Source: Conchocele bisecta (Eukaryota; Mollusca; Bivalvia; Lucinida; Thyasiridae). Taken from it: 64,000 nt of DNA. How positions within the stretch are numbered: position 1 is the stretch's first letter; the number at the start of each line of letters is the position of its first letter. The notes under the pieces are model-generated. The model saw nothing but the letters and a program-made list of their open reading frames with translations. It was not told where the DNA came from and made no database searches. The stretch covers positions 117,321,370-117,385,369 of the forward strand of contig CM055266.1 of NCBI GenBank assembly GCA_029237695.1. The letters are read 5' to 3'. Positions 22,376-33,003 of this stretch are shown in pieces. Both the position numbers and the translations under genes were made by a program.

Positions 22376-23097
22376 TTAAGCCAATTTTCAGTCAACAGTA
22401 AAGATACTTACTCGGCCTCCAAGCGTCGTTTCTCGGCAACTTCCATCTGCTGCCGTTTCTTCTCGCGGCATAAACAAGTTGCCGCCATCCCGTTGTATAA
22501 TCCACTACTCACTTTTTAAAAGTTATCATGCTAGTAGTACATCAGTTATATATGTATATACACCTAGTAGTTAATTATATCCACTTCTATTCGTGACGAC
22601 TAGGAATCAAAGATCGCCCGTTTATTAACCTCTAAAAGGAGGAAAACGAATAATGTCGTCTACGGATTTTTATTTTTGTTTTAGTCCCAGCATATGAATC
22701 TTGTCAAAACTTTACTTAGATAAAATGTAAAATAAACAACAAGAAACTCACGACACTATCTAATGTATCGATGTGAATATTAATATGCAAAAAAATATCA
22801 CCTACGCTAGTTATTTACATTTGACCTTATACAACGATGAAAACGTGAATACGACCTGCGTGAGTACACGATTAAAATCACAATATCTCATTACTGATGT
22901 ACAATACCACAGGTTTCGAACGTCTAATGTATGCAATAATTTCCCAAAGGCACACAGTGTCTGTTGATTCTTTCTATGAATTTTATTTGCATACACAAAC
23001 GCACTCTATATTTTGATAAATTCATCAATAAAATTTTACAAGGTTCATAACACAAACAGCATAGCGAGTACAGTAAACCAGTACTGTGTATATATCT
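22376..23097. other. Intergenic, nothing recognised
   Basis: About 720 bp with no shared repeat noticed. The stretch at 22410-22480 (CTCGGCCTCCAAGCGTCGTT ... TGCCGTTTCTTCTCGCGGC) is GC-richer than its surroundings and could be a small exon, but no splice-bounded frame with a known domain was identified. Confidence 0.35.
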
Positions 23098-23203
23098 GGG
23101 CCCGGTTGCTTAAAACCTCTGTTAGCTTAACAGACTGTTAAATCCTTAGCAATGCTAGTTTAACAGTCTGTTAAGCTAACAGAAGCTTTGAGCAACCAGG
23201 CCC
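23098..23203. repeat. GGGCCCGGTTGCTCAAA-type MITE, copy 1
   Basis: Palindromic element of about 105 bp: GGGCCCGGTTGCTTAAAACC ... GAGCAACCAGGCCC, with inner arms GTTAGCTTAACAGACTGTTA. A second copy is at 59229-59340. It abuts the GTAGCC-terminal MITE that starts at 23205. Confidence 0.8.
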
Positions 23204-23204
23204 T

Positions 23205-23509
23205 GTAGCCGATTTCATCAAAATTGCAAAGTATACTTTTCTAGCAAAGTATACTTTGAGGGAGTAATCATTTATTTTTCCCGAAATACATTATTTCATA
23301 TAGAACTAACAACTGAATATATTTGATGATTAAAAGTATGCAGAATTATTATAATGAATTTATTACATTATCACAGCCATAATGGCTGTGATAATGTAAT
23401 AAATACAGTATAATAAAAAATAATAAATTTATCAAAAAATTGAAAATTTCTCCCTCAAAGTATACTTTGCTAGAAAAGTATACTTTGCAATGTTGGTGAA
23501 ATAGGCTAC
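23205..23509. repeat. GTAGCC-terminal MITE, complete copy
   Basis: The left end is GTAGCCGATTTCATCAAAAT and the right end is TGGTGAAATAGGCTAC, with mirrored GCAAAGTATACTTTTCTAGC blocks and a central CACAGCCATAATGGCTGTG hairpin. Total 305 bp. Confidence 0.85.
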
Positions 23510-23610
23510 ATATGTGCTGGTCATGGCAGTCCCATGGTTATACTTACATGTACCAGCTTATAGCTAAATATGTATGTGAAACGACGGGCCGTGTTTCCAA
23601 CACTATTGCT

Positions 23611-23876
23611 ATCGTCCAGTATTCCCGCGACTTTTCCAAGTTTATATCCCCGATAAATTCAACAAAAAAGCCATTCATTCCTTATAATTCCAGCATTTGA
23701 AATAAATTCATCAAGAAAATTTTCCTTTTTTTCTTAAGAATTATTTTAACTGCGCCTCACGGTTACGGAAAGTAGTTCGGCGTGGGAGTTTACTGGGATA
23801 TAAATTTTGGACAGAGACTTGCTACGGGCCAATCAAATGTTAGGGAATTGTGTAAATATTTTTGTGCTGGAATTAT
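23611..23876 (-). repeat. Palindrome-bearing MITE, copy E (one palindrome arm)
   Basis: Only one palindrome arm remains (CGTCCAGTATTCCCGCGAC onward), followed by the 200-bp unit ending GTGCTGGAATTAT. Loss of exactly one arm fits hairpin-mediated deletion. Confidence 0.8.
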
Positions 23877-23992
23877 ATATCGTTATTTAGCTACAGGAGT
23901 GTGCTATTTGATTGGGAACTCCACCGGTCACAAATTGTAATAGGCCCCATTTGTCTAGTATCAGCCACCAATGTGAAAATTCAGAGTGAGCA

Positions 23993-24235
23993 ACTTTTCC
24001 AAGTTTATATCCCCGATAAATTCCACAAAAAGGCCATTCATTCCTTATAATTCCAGTATTTGAAAGAACATGTGTTTATTTTGACAGACGGCTGCCATTT
24101 GTTTACATTGACAGCACTGACAGCGCACCTGTAGAAAGTAGTTCGGCGTGGGAGCTTACTGGGATATAAATTTTGGACAGAGACTTGCTACGGGCCAATC
24201 AAATGCTAGGTGTAAATATTTGTGTGCTGGAATTA
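23993..24235 (-). repeat. Palindrome-bearing MITE, copy F (part arm, altered interior)
   Basis: Starts inside the palindrome arm (ACTTTTCCAAGTTTATATCC). The unit's middle is replaced by TTTGACAGACGGCTGCCATT and GACAGCACTGACAGCG, which other copies lack. It ends at GTGCTGGAATTA. Copies E and F are separated by a dispersed GATCAG-family fragment. Confidence 0.75.
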
Positions 24236-24956
24236 AGATCACATGTGTTTCTTGATGTCCGGTTAGAGAGGTCCCCCTGTGTAGTGGGTTTCTTCATGCC
24301 ATTACCGTATGGTGTTACTAAGCTGGCACGATGTAGCCTTTGTGTGTTTGTTTGTTTGTTTGTTGGGGTTTAACGGCCTATCAACATATCATTTAAGGCC
24401 GGGTCAATGTGTTTGGTACTAAATCCCATATATTACCTGTACAAGTACATGTACATGTTCAAGTACATGTACAAATAGTGTGAACATCCCAAAATCAGAA
24501 CTGAATATTTACAATAAAAAAAACTATATATTCAGCCCTGAAATCAGAATAATCCTGATTTGATGCCAGGTCCTCGAATGTAGCCTTTGACTTAACTACA
24601 TTATAATGATATTGAGACAAGCCATGTAACTTTAAAGAAGATGTGCGATGGTTTCTTGAAAACCATTTACAGAAACTGTGGTACTTTCTCTAAATGACGT
24701 CGAATATTGACGAAATGTTAATAGCGGATGCGAATTCCGCATTCGCTCTAAACAGTTCGTCAACTATCAACATCATTTACGGACAATATCGTATATTTTG
24801 TAAATATTTTCACGAGATAATGCACTCCTAGGTACAAAATCATATGCACTGTAGCTCGTCTCATATGTTCGTGTGCAAATATTGTTCGTGTGCAAATATG
24901 ACGCTTCGCTGGTCGCAAGTAACGTAAGACAACTTGTTCGCCGAGTTCATAATACA
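24236..24956. other. Non-coding; possible GGGTTTAACG-type short repeat
   Basis: At about 24345-24420, (GTTT)n precedes GGGGTTTAACGGCCTATCAA and AAGGCCGGGTCAATGTG, which resembles a dispersed short repeat common in molluscs; identity is uncertain. ACAAGTACATGTACATGTTC forms a low-complexity stretch at 24439-24475. At 24236 and 25110 there are related blocks with AGATCACATGTGTTT and TGTCCGGTT. Confidence 0.4.
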
Positions 24957-25022
24957 TTGAAACCTCTCTAAACCGGACGCCCTGGGAGGGCCCCAGGGTG
25001 TCCGGCTTAGAGAGGTTTCACT
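24957..25022. repeat. CTCTCTAAACCGGACACCCTGGGG-type hairpin, copy 1
   Basis: Near-perfect hairpin: TTGAAACCTCTCTAAACCGG, core CCCTGGGAGGGCCCCAGGG, then CCGGCTTAGAGAGGTTTCAC. Related copies are at 27443-27513 and 57690-57748. It is a short MITE-like palindrome. Confidence 0.8.
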
Positions 25023-25390
25023 GTAAATAAGGTATTTGACCATAGCTGCGTACTATGCGATCACGAACAGCCATTATCACCTTAGATAAATGACTAAGAA
25101 ACTCATCAAAAATAAGATCACATGTGTTTACTTGGTGTCCGGTTTAGAGATGTTCCACTGTACTGTCTTATCACATGCGCTATAATTTCGAACATGATTT
25201 TAAAATTAGCGGATTCGGTGAACGACGTACTGCAGATGGTCGGAGAAAATATGAAAACAAATGTATGAAATCCATGTCTCCATGTACAAGTCTAGTTTGT
25301 GACAGACGTATGTAAGATTCGTTCAACCTTCACACTGAGCCGTCGGTTGACCAAAGGACACTTTCGGAACTTACAATGATATATGTAGAC
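25023..25390. other. Intergenic, nothing recognised
   Basis: Contains one decayed half of the CCGGACACC hairpin family (about 25110-25162, TGTCCGGTTTAGAGATGTTC). No other feature is seen. Confidence 0.4.
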
Positions 25391-25588
25391 CCTAATATAT
25401 TATTTTGTAATCACATAGTTGGGGTTGAATCTAATATATTATTTTGTAATCACATAGTTGGGGTTGAATCTAATATATTATTTTGTAATCACATAGTTGG
25501 GGTTGAATCTAATAATATATTATTTTGTAATCACATAGTTGGGGTTGAATCTAATATATTATTTTGTAATCACATAGTTGGGGTTGAA
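25391..25588 (+). repeat. 39-bp minisatellite, five units
   Basis: Units start at 25391, 25430, 25469, 25508 and 25550. Each contains CTAATATATTATTTTGTAAT and CACATAGTTGGGGTTGAAT. The units are almost identical; the fourth has three extra bases (AATAATATAT). Both 39 and 42 are multiples of three, so a frame stays open across the array, but this is a consequence of unit length. Confidence 0.95.
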
Positions 25589-25599
25589 TCTAATATATG

Positions 25600-25855
25600 G
25601 ATGTCTCAGGAGAAATGGGACTTATGGGTTTTGTGACCAATGAAGCTCCTGATCAAATAGCACACTCCTGTAGTCTGATAAACGATCTACTGTATATTGC
25701 TTATTAGAAACATGTCGGGTGTTTCATTGATGGAATGGTGAACAGTGTAGGTCTTGGTCAGACTGCACGATGCACTGACCCCACAACATATAAGCCTCAT
25801 TTCTCCAATCATAGACACATTTAAAGTTTGATTGATTGTAAAGTGATATTCAATC
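25600..25855. repeat. GATCAG-type dispersed repeat, long copy
   Basis: Contains AGAAATGGGACTTATGGGTT, CTCCTGATCAAATAGCACAC, TGGTCAGACTGCACGATGCA and CATTTCTCCAATCATAGACA. It fills the space between the minisatellite and the next palindrome-bearing MITE. Confidence 0.65.
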
Positions 25856-26213
25856 ATAATTCCAGCACAAAAATATTTACACAATTCCCTAACATTTGAT
25901 TGGTCCGTTGCAAGTCTCCGTCCAAAATTTATATCCCAGTAAACTCCATGCCGAACTACTTTCCGTAACCGTCAGGCGCAGTTAAAATAATTCTTAAGAA
26001 AACGGAAAATAAACACATTTTCTTGATGAATTTATTTCAAATGCTGGAATTATAAGGAATGAATGGCCTTTTTGTGGAATTTATCGTGGACATAAACTTG
26101 GAAAAGTCGCGGGAATACTGGACGAGGCCTTCCGGCCTTCGTCCAGTATTCCCGTGACTTTTCCAAGTTTATACCCCGATAAATTCCACAAAAAGGCCAT
26201 TCATTCCTATAAA
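25856..26213 (+). repeat. Palindrome-bearing MITE, copy G
   Basis: Complete copy in the same orientation as B and D. The palindrome is intact, from AGGAATGAATGGCC to GGCCATTCATTCCT, around GAGGCCTTCCGGCCTTCG. Confidence 0.85.
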
Positions 26214-26483
26214 ATTCGCAGGCTGATTTGGATTTACACTGGTCGCAAATGTCATAAGCCCGTTTCTAAAGTTACAGTCGCATATTAGTATGTACATACA
26301 TTTTATGTTCGCAGTTAAATCTGTGTGTCTCTCTGTCGATACGATTTCCTAGATCAGCCGTTTCACTAAACTTCGTACGACTAAAATGTTCGTAAGTGCA
26401 GATTTTTTAGAATAGTATGTAAATTTCAATTGATGTATTTCCATTTATTGAGCATAGGCTGTATAATAAGAACACGGTGTTAA

Positions 26484-26960
26484 AGGTACATGCCCACCTA
26501 GTAGGCATAAACTGTTCTTTATAGGAATTAAATAAGTGTATAATTGTGTCACTATTCCACCAGTTCTAGGATATCCGGTATAATCATTTAGTAATATTCG
26601 TTTTACTGATAGTGACGTGCGTTGGTATGAGGCTATTTTCAATATGCAAATGAGGCATGGTATTTTTTAATTATTTATGCTAATTAAATGCGTCACCTGA
26701 AAAAATAATATTTTCGACAGATTATAAATTATGATAAACTAAATACAGAGTATTAATAGTAATGTCCGTTAACATTTTAAGGAAACACGGTTATCGCCCC
26801 TGATATCAGTGTGGAGAAAGTTACGTCTGATATAAAATGTATACTAAAGCCAATCAATATGTGGGGTAATGGTGAATGAATGTTTATTTTGCCAGAAGAT
26901 GTCTCAGATGATGTCTCTGATATAAAGAACATGTTGTGTCTACTGAGTGGGCATGTACCT
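26484..26960. repeat. TTAA-flanked MITE, copy 3 (complete, 477 bp)
   Basis: AGGTACATGCCCACCTAGTA at the left and ACTGAGTGGGCATGTACCT at the right, with TTAA at 26480-26483 and 26961-26964. It is about 110 bp longer than the 13.48-kb copy. Confidence 0.8.
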
Positions 26961-26971
26961 TTAATGTGAAA

Positions 26972-27034
26972 TTTACAGACTATCATAAGTTTGCGCTTAC
27001 TAAGCGCAAACTTATGATAGTCTGTAAATTTCTC
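26972..27034. repeat. Perfect hairpin, about 30-bp arms
   Basis: AAATTTACAGACTATCATAA then GTTTGCGCTTACTAAGCGC returns as the exact reverse complement, with no mismatch visible. The loop is at most a few bases. Confidence 0.85.
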
Positions 27035-27442
27035 ATTAAAGGTGACGAGCATATTAGAATGTTTAGTGAAACGGCCCCCTGAGGTTTTGCTATACCAAAC
27101 TACAAAGTAATGGTTCATCCACTCGTATTAGAATTCCGAATGCCACTAGCCGGTCAACAATAAAATGAACACTGTTTTAGCAGAAATCGTGCATGATATG
27201 GCAGGTCACGGTGTGCAGCACAGTGTGCAATGTTGGTGAAATGAGCTACTGTACATGTTGTACACACGAGGAATCCATCAACATGTGACGTACTGTAAAA
27301 CCTCTCTAAACGAGACACACAGGCTGTCCGTGTATCCTTAATTGTATGGGTCTTATTGGTGTATATTTATGATGATAATGCCTGTTCAAGTTCTCAAAGA
27401 ACAGCTGCATACGTTCGCTCGCATAGTCATATATCTGATTTA

Positions 27443-27513
27443 CAGTGGAACATCTCTAAACCGGACACCCTGGGGTCCTCACAGGGTGTTCGGTTTATAG
27501 AGATTCCACTGTA
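27443..27513. repeat. CCGGACACCCTGGGG-type hairpin, copy 2
   Basis: ACAGTGGAACATCTCTAAAC, CGGACACCCTGGGG then CAGGGTGTTCGGTTTATAGA, ending TTCCACTGT. The termini ACAGTGGAA / TTCCACTGT are fully inverted. Confidence 0.8.
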
Positions 27514-27789
27514 CGTATAATTGAAATAGTCAGTGATATTAGCCATGTGGAGTTAGCTCCCTTATTCCACTTCAATCGGGTGGTCGGTTGAATTGTGGCC
27601 GTTAAGCAGGAGGCAGGCAACACGTATTCATCGTCTGCATATTGCGAGTAGCATAATCATGTTATACGGAGTAGTCTTTCCAATTGTGCGTTTGAAGCGT
27701 TCTGTGTTCACTTTCTACACCATTTATTAGGTGAGTTTATGGTAATATGTTTGTGTTATATTGTAGTATTGTCTGTGACAATATAGCAA

Positions 27790-27973
27790 GTAAATACATA
27801 AATAAATGCTTTGATTTAACGACGGAACTTGCTATTTAAGTCCCCAAGCCGATAGGACTAGCCTAGCACGAAGTTGTCTTGCCCAAGGAAACGCCAGGAC
27901 ATTCACAGCGGTCAAGAACCCGGGGTCTCCCGATCCGCAGTCCGACGCTCTACCTGCTGAGCTAATCCGGCCA
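27790..27973 (-). repeat. tRNA-derived SINE
   Basis: On the minus strand the sequence starts GGCCGGATTAGCTCAGCAGG at 27972 and continues TAGAGCGTCGGACTGCGG, GAGACCCCGGGTTC, as in a tRNA with an A box (TAGCTCAGCAGG) and a B box degraded from GGTTCGAATCC to GGTTCTTGACC. It then runs into a non-tRNA body (CTGGCGTTTCCTTGGGCAAG, TCGGCTTGGGGAC). No aminoacyl stem closes, so it is not a tRNA gene. This is the usual layout of a Pol III SINE. The 3' end is uncertain. Confidence 0.75.
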
Positions 27974-28194
27974 TCAGTCAACAGCTACGTCAGGCGTTCA
28001 TTGAGGAATGGCAGAATATTCCTGCTATGGCTCAGGTAAACCGTCTGATCAACTCGATGACGATATGCGTACGTGCTGGACCTGCTGCAGATGGGGGACA
28101 TATTCGGTACCGAGTGCTACCGATTTTGACATTATTCTGGAATACCCATGTGCCAAGGTCAGTGTCTGATAGTAAACATATTGAACTTACATTA

Positions 28195-28440
28195 ACCTTT
28201 TGAACCCGAAAGCCCCTATTGCAATTTAGGCAAACAGTGCAGATCCAGATGAGCCCGCTCGTAGCGAGCCTTCTCATCAGGAACTGTACTTTTTGAAAGT
28301 AATTTTCACATTTTTGAGAACAGAAAATACCCACTTTTTATAAATGGACTAGTCTGAAAACAATTTCGTGACGGTTGGATTGGTTGCAAAATTAACATAC
28401 ATGTATCAAAATCCATTCCAGTTAGTGAAAGGCTTAAATT
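28195..28440. repeat. Dispersed repeat with CTCGTAGCGAG hairpin, copy 2
   Basis: Same repeat as 11990-12215: CAGTGCAGATCCAGATGAGC, CTCGTAGCGAG hairpin, TGTACTTTTTGAAAGTAATT, TAAATGGACTAGTCTGAAAA and ATCAAAATCCATTCCAGTTA. Confidence 0.75.
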
Positions 28441-28749
28441 ACAAATTCCTCGCAAGAAGAAACAAATATTGCAACTAGTCCTCTGTTTCTTAATGGTATC
28501 GGTATATATATATGTGCAAATGAGGTAAATGCTGCTACAGAGGAAATTGACTTTTAAAAACGAGTGTGCGTATGGAAACATGAAAATAGTAATAACTAAA
28601 CTTATCACATCAGTGACAAATCTTGACAAAATATGGAAAGATAACATTGACATGTTTTTGCAATCATGGATATATGCAACTGAATCATATACATGCACTA
28701 GTATCTCATTTACTATCGCTTCTAGTATCAAAAGGCACAAATATAGAGA

Positions 28750-28888
28750 ATAGTAGGTTAGTGCCGTGAATGAGAAAACATATCTGGCAAGGCTCAGGAA
28801 ACGGGATGGGCGAGGCTCGGCCGAGCACATCCCGTTTCCGTGCCGCGCCAGATATTTTTTCCCATTTACGGCACTAACCTACTATTCT
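28750..28888. repeat. Long near-perfect hairpin (TAGTAGGTTAGTGCCG ends)
   Basis: The arms are about 65 bp: AATAGTAGGTTAGTGCCGTG ... ACGGCACTAACCTACTATT, with ATATCTGGC, AAACGGGATG and a CTCGGCCGAG centre. A small asymmetry lies mid-arm. An open frame of about 174 codons crossing this and the preceding repeat is not a gene. Confidence 0.85.
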
Positions 28889-30023
28889 ATTTATCCCGTC
28901 AACACATACAAATGGCTGTAAAATGCAAAGATATAACCCCAGCCACCGCACATATTCATACGCAATGATTAGGTCGTATTGACAGGATATCAAACATGTG
29001 TGACGGCACCGTGTTTCACGGCACATACGCACTGTGTTGACGGGATACATAGCATTTGAAAACACACACAACTCTCAACTGTCACATACTTATGACAACA
29101 TGAGGTAAAAATCAAATACAACATTATGAAATGACACAATGGCTACTCAAGATAAATTACTATTCAAATGTATAAGTATAATGACTAGCTGACCATGTAA
29201 TGGTGACCTTAATTCAAATATCTGAAAACATAAACATTGGTTTGGAATTAGATGTTTTATGTGAAATTACGATTTAATATCTCTGGGAACACAACATTCT
29301 AAATGGTTTTCTCAAGAACATGTTCGACCTAGTGGACAGCTTAAACATAAATATACATGGTTTACCTGCATATTATTATTATAGATATGTGTATTCAGGA
29401 TGATATGTTGCTGGCAGTTGAAGCAGTACATTTATCAGTAGTCTACACACATGCCAGTTCGTTTCCACCTCCGACCTCTGTCGGAAATAGAGTTATGGCA
29501 GATGGTGTATAATGGATGTTGTTACACTCAGGATACGAAATCGAAAGCTGAGGGTATACAATTCGAATACTCTGCATATAGATACAAGTTTTAAATACCG
29601 TCTTTGAGAAGCACATACTGATAATATTGCACGAGCAGGGTTATCCATACAAATGCTATGCATGTCATTCAATACATGAGATAGAAATGTCATTACATAC
29701 ATGCTGGCATCCATACAATACATACAGATTATTTGAACTTACTATTCAAACATGTTTACATGTGGGTCGCCGGCCGCCAAAAGGGAGCACACATCATTTA
29801 ATATTGGGGAAATAATTCGTCCAGCACATTCACACCCTACAACTTATATATAAATGGTGAACAGAGTATGCAGTATGATATGCGACTCTACCGGTCGCAA
29901 ATGTCGTGAGGTCTCTTTTCTCGACCGGCGGCCCATGTACATGTATAGTTCACGCAATCCAATATTAATAATAACATTAAATTTCCATATAATGTCCTTT
30001 CTGATCATAAATGTAATACTAAC
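28889..30023. other. Intergenic, nothing recognised
   Basis: About 1.1 kb with no shared repeat and no domain. It may be unique host sequence. Confidence 0.4.
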
Positions 30024-30985
30024 TAACTTAATATGAACAATAGTGTTTTATTATAACACATACAATTTTCGAGAGATTCCTTAATTATTTCAAATGTTTC
30101 GTATTCATCAGTTGGTGAATTGTTTGTATATTTGGTCTTTTATAATAATAAGCTTTCAAAAAAGGTTGTTATTGGATGTTTTAGTTCTTTACAGCATAGA
30201 CAGTGATGATATTCGTCCCGAAAATCGTGTTTGCATAGTTTACAAAATCGCTGCTGTCTATCTATTCTAGGCCACCTTCCAGTTTCAACTGGTAACTTAT
30301 GATTTCGAGTGCGAAATAATTTAATTGGTTTATATATGCTTTCGCCTAGTTTTATTAAATAGTTGTCTGTACAGATATCCTCTTTAAAAAGTATGTATGT
30401 ATGTTTTATCTTCCTGTATTGCAGATCTCCATTTTGATACATGTATATACAAATCTTTCAGTTTTTGTTTAATACTACAAATGAGTCATTTTCTATTATG
30501 TACGTTTTGTGATGTCCAGAAACCAGACATGACACAATCAATACAAATCTGCTTTATATATGTAATCCATTGAACATCAATTTACAAGGTGTGTAAACTA
30601 AGTAACATAGAATACATATTAATCGATAATTTCATATTGTGGCTGTATTAGTTTTGTCCAAAAGCTGGTCATTCGTGCAAGTATATCGACTTGCACTGGG
30701 AATATACATGTGCATAATTCTCCATATATCATTGTACTCGGTGTTTATCGTTTTAAGTTAAGTGCGTATTTATAATACTTTAATTGTACTCGTCGTTCAA
30801 TTATTTCATTGTTACCAAACCCCATATTTCAGATCCATATAGAAAACTTGGTTTAATGTTTTTCTCAAAAAGGTCAATTTGTATATCCACAGGCAAGTTC
30901 AATTCTCTCACGTTTGATAATAAACTATACATAGCTTTCGTAGCTTGGTTAGCGATATGTTTTTGGCATTTACAAAAGAACAACT
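30024..30985 (-). pseudogene. LINE 3' fragment (RT thumb to C-terminal zinc-finger-like end)
   Basis: The minus strand encodes, in more than one frame: KHIANQATKAMYSLLSNVRE and KPSFLYGSEIWG (about 30800-30985), the usual sequence after the RT palm in L2/CR1-like LINEs; then blocks such as NMYSMLLSLHTL (about 30600); then NHKLPVETGRWPRI and RFCKLCKHDFRDEYHHCL (about 30180-30310), a Cys/His C-terminal block typical of these elements. An in-frame stop at about 30140 is followed by TDEYETFEIIKESL. Frameshifts and stops make it dead. The 5' part, including endonuclease and palm, is absent, as expected from 5' truncation. Confidence 0.7.
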
Positions 30986-32100
30986 TTGTGACATAAATAT
31001 GCCTAAACATGTGAGCTGAGAAATTCAAGATGGCCGCCAAATAAAATACAAATCTCAGTGTATTAATGTATGTGCATACAACAATGCATACTTTACTTCT
31101 TATATCTGGTTTTGTGATGTAAGGTAGTAGTTTGTTCACTTCATTATTGTTCAAATGCTTCAAGATCAGCTAATAATACGAAGGTCAAGGCCAAATATAG
31201 AATAGCGCATGAACCTGTTACTTTTCGCTGCTGAAAAGTTAAATTAAAGTCAGTTTTGGAACATGAATACTGTATTTATATATACATATCCATTGTTATA
31301 CATATGTATAATACCATAATGGTCAAACTAGTTATGCACCATGTATCGAGGCACAACAATAACACAAATCCGATGGTGAGGCACTCTCCGGCGAAGGTGT
31401 GATGCAATAACAACAATTTGAGGACCACTACCAGAACAATGTTTGTGAGGATATTGAAGACGTTTTCTTATTGTTGTCTCCCTTATTGCTTTCATACCTT
31501 AGATTTATTCCAATATCTACATAGTTACCTCCGATGATAACTAAATGTACCATTTGTATTTCTCAGTCACTTCATCGCTGACGAACTTCACCCAACTAGT
31601 ATTACTGTTACTCGCACACAGCGTAACATCAGCTGCACACCCAAAATCATTCATCTCCCCCATTCTCCTTGCTTTATCCGTGTACTGTAACTCAAAGCTA
31701 TAAACAAGCGAGCGGGTTTGCTCAGCAGCTTAGCATTTGCACCACTACGCCTTTATGACGCGATGCTGCCTGCCGGAGAAAAGCAGTAAGAATGGGTTGA
31801 CTTGCTGGTAAACTTTGTATTTGACAACGCATATATTGATACCCGCACACTGACCTGACATGGAACATTGCATGTGGTAGGTGTTTTGCTGGTTTCGCTC
31901 CAGCTGGACAGAGTGAGGAAGAACGGCTTCCTCGTTCAACACAAGTTCGATCAGCTGACATCGTTGGCCGATTAGTGGAGATCCTTATCAGAAAGTTTAG
32001 AAAACCACATGTACCTGCTCTCAAAAATGTATTCATCGGACCAATTGAACTCGTCAAAGAAAGATAATAGCCCAGCACTGCAGCTGGCTAAGTCTTCACA
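30986..32100. other. Mostly unassigned; may hold the start of the 32-kb pseudogene
   Basis: AAGATGGCCGCC occurs at about 31028. On the plus strand around 31770-31850 the frame VDLLVNFVFDN and at 32108-32165 FTVSEPEHCPMWSRFNQT could be diverged N-terminal parts of the protein family of the next entry, but the similarity is too weak to set a boundary. Minus-strand open frames at 31722-32078 are shadows. Confidence 0.35.
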
Positions 32101-33003
32101 GCTTCACTGTATCTGAACCTGAACATTGTCCGATGTGGAGTAGATTTAACCAAACAGTTTGAGGTGAGCAAAATTGAAATTCTGCCGTTCATCAACCAAA
32201 CCACCCGGACACGCTCTATTCTGCCATTTCGTTTGCACAGGATTCATGTGTGAAGTACTAGTTGGGTATCGCTCCTGTTACATTCGACCCACCACTGCAG
32301 AAAAAAGCAGCCAAAGTCATACAGATATCACAAGAACTGAACAGGCGGGTAGTGAGATTATGTGGATTTCACTTGTTGATGTCATACATGGGTGCAGTTG
32401 GGCATGTCATGGCCGAAATTGTTTTGTCTCATCTATGGAAAACTGTTTATGCTCCAAACACAGTCAAGCACATGATGACAGAGCATGTTTATGCCCTGGC
32501 TCTCCAGTTGGAGAGCCTGGGCATAAGACGTTATTGATGATCTAGAAAGTGACCTGGCCTGTGGATGGTCTATCTGAAAATGGTGCAGCTGATGCTCGTA
32601 ATGCGGGTGAGAATTATGCTGACGCTAAAATCAAAATACGGACAATTGCTAATACGGACAATAGTGTGACAGTCCGTAATCATGAATTTCAAATGAATCC
32701 TAACCTACTGTTCATGCGTGTCACATGTGTGATCAGACCTGGAAAATCACCTTCGGCATGAGTTCAGTAAGGAGCCACCGGCGTAATTTGTCAAGGGAGT
32801 GATGCGGAAGAACAATACAAGTGCTCTGGTTAATCAGCTGAAGCCCCAGTTACTCCCATAACAAGTGATGAACTTGAGAATTCATAGTACATTGTTGATG
32901 GCGGCCATTTATTGCAGAGTGTGCCATGACCAACATATCTGGATACTTGTACATATGGTAATATTCCCATGTGATAAATAATTATGACATGTGTACAGTT
33001 TTT

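Larger units (their letters stand above)
26350..27080. repeat. GGGGCCGTTTCACTAAAC-terminal composite element
   Basis: Left AGCCGTTTCACTAAACTTCG and right GTTTAGTGAAACGGCCCC are inverse ends. A complete TTAA-flanked MITE (26484-26960) and a 63-bp perfect hairpin (26972-27034) lie inside. Since the TTAA MITE has its own target duplication, it inserted into the outer element after the outer element was in place. Confidence 0.65.

Noticed and set aside
25391..25588. CRISPR-like array
   Set aside because: Units are contiguous without unique spacers and the context is eukaryotic.
25376..25636. Repeat protein encoded by the 39-bp minisatellite
   Set aside because: Open frame follows from unit length divisible by three; no codon-level conservation or gene context.
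27900..27973. Functional tRNA gene on the minus strand
   Set aside because: B box is degraded and the 3' half does not pair as an acceptor stem; better explained as a SINE head.
28306..28830. 174-codon minus-strand open frame with hydrophobic stretches
   Set aside because: It starts in a hairpin MITE and ends in a dispersed repeat; the hydrophobicity follows from AT-rich composition.
31722..32078. 118-codon minus-strand open frame
   Set aside because: No family resemblance; it lies opposite the presumed 5' side of a plus-strand pseudogene and is probably a shadow frame.
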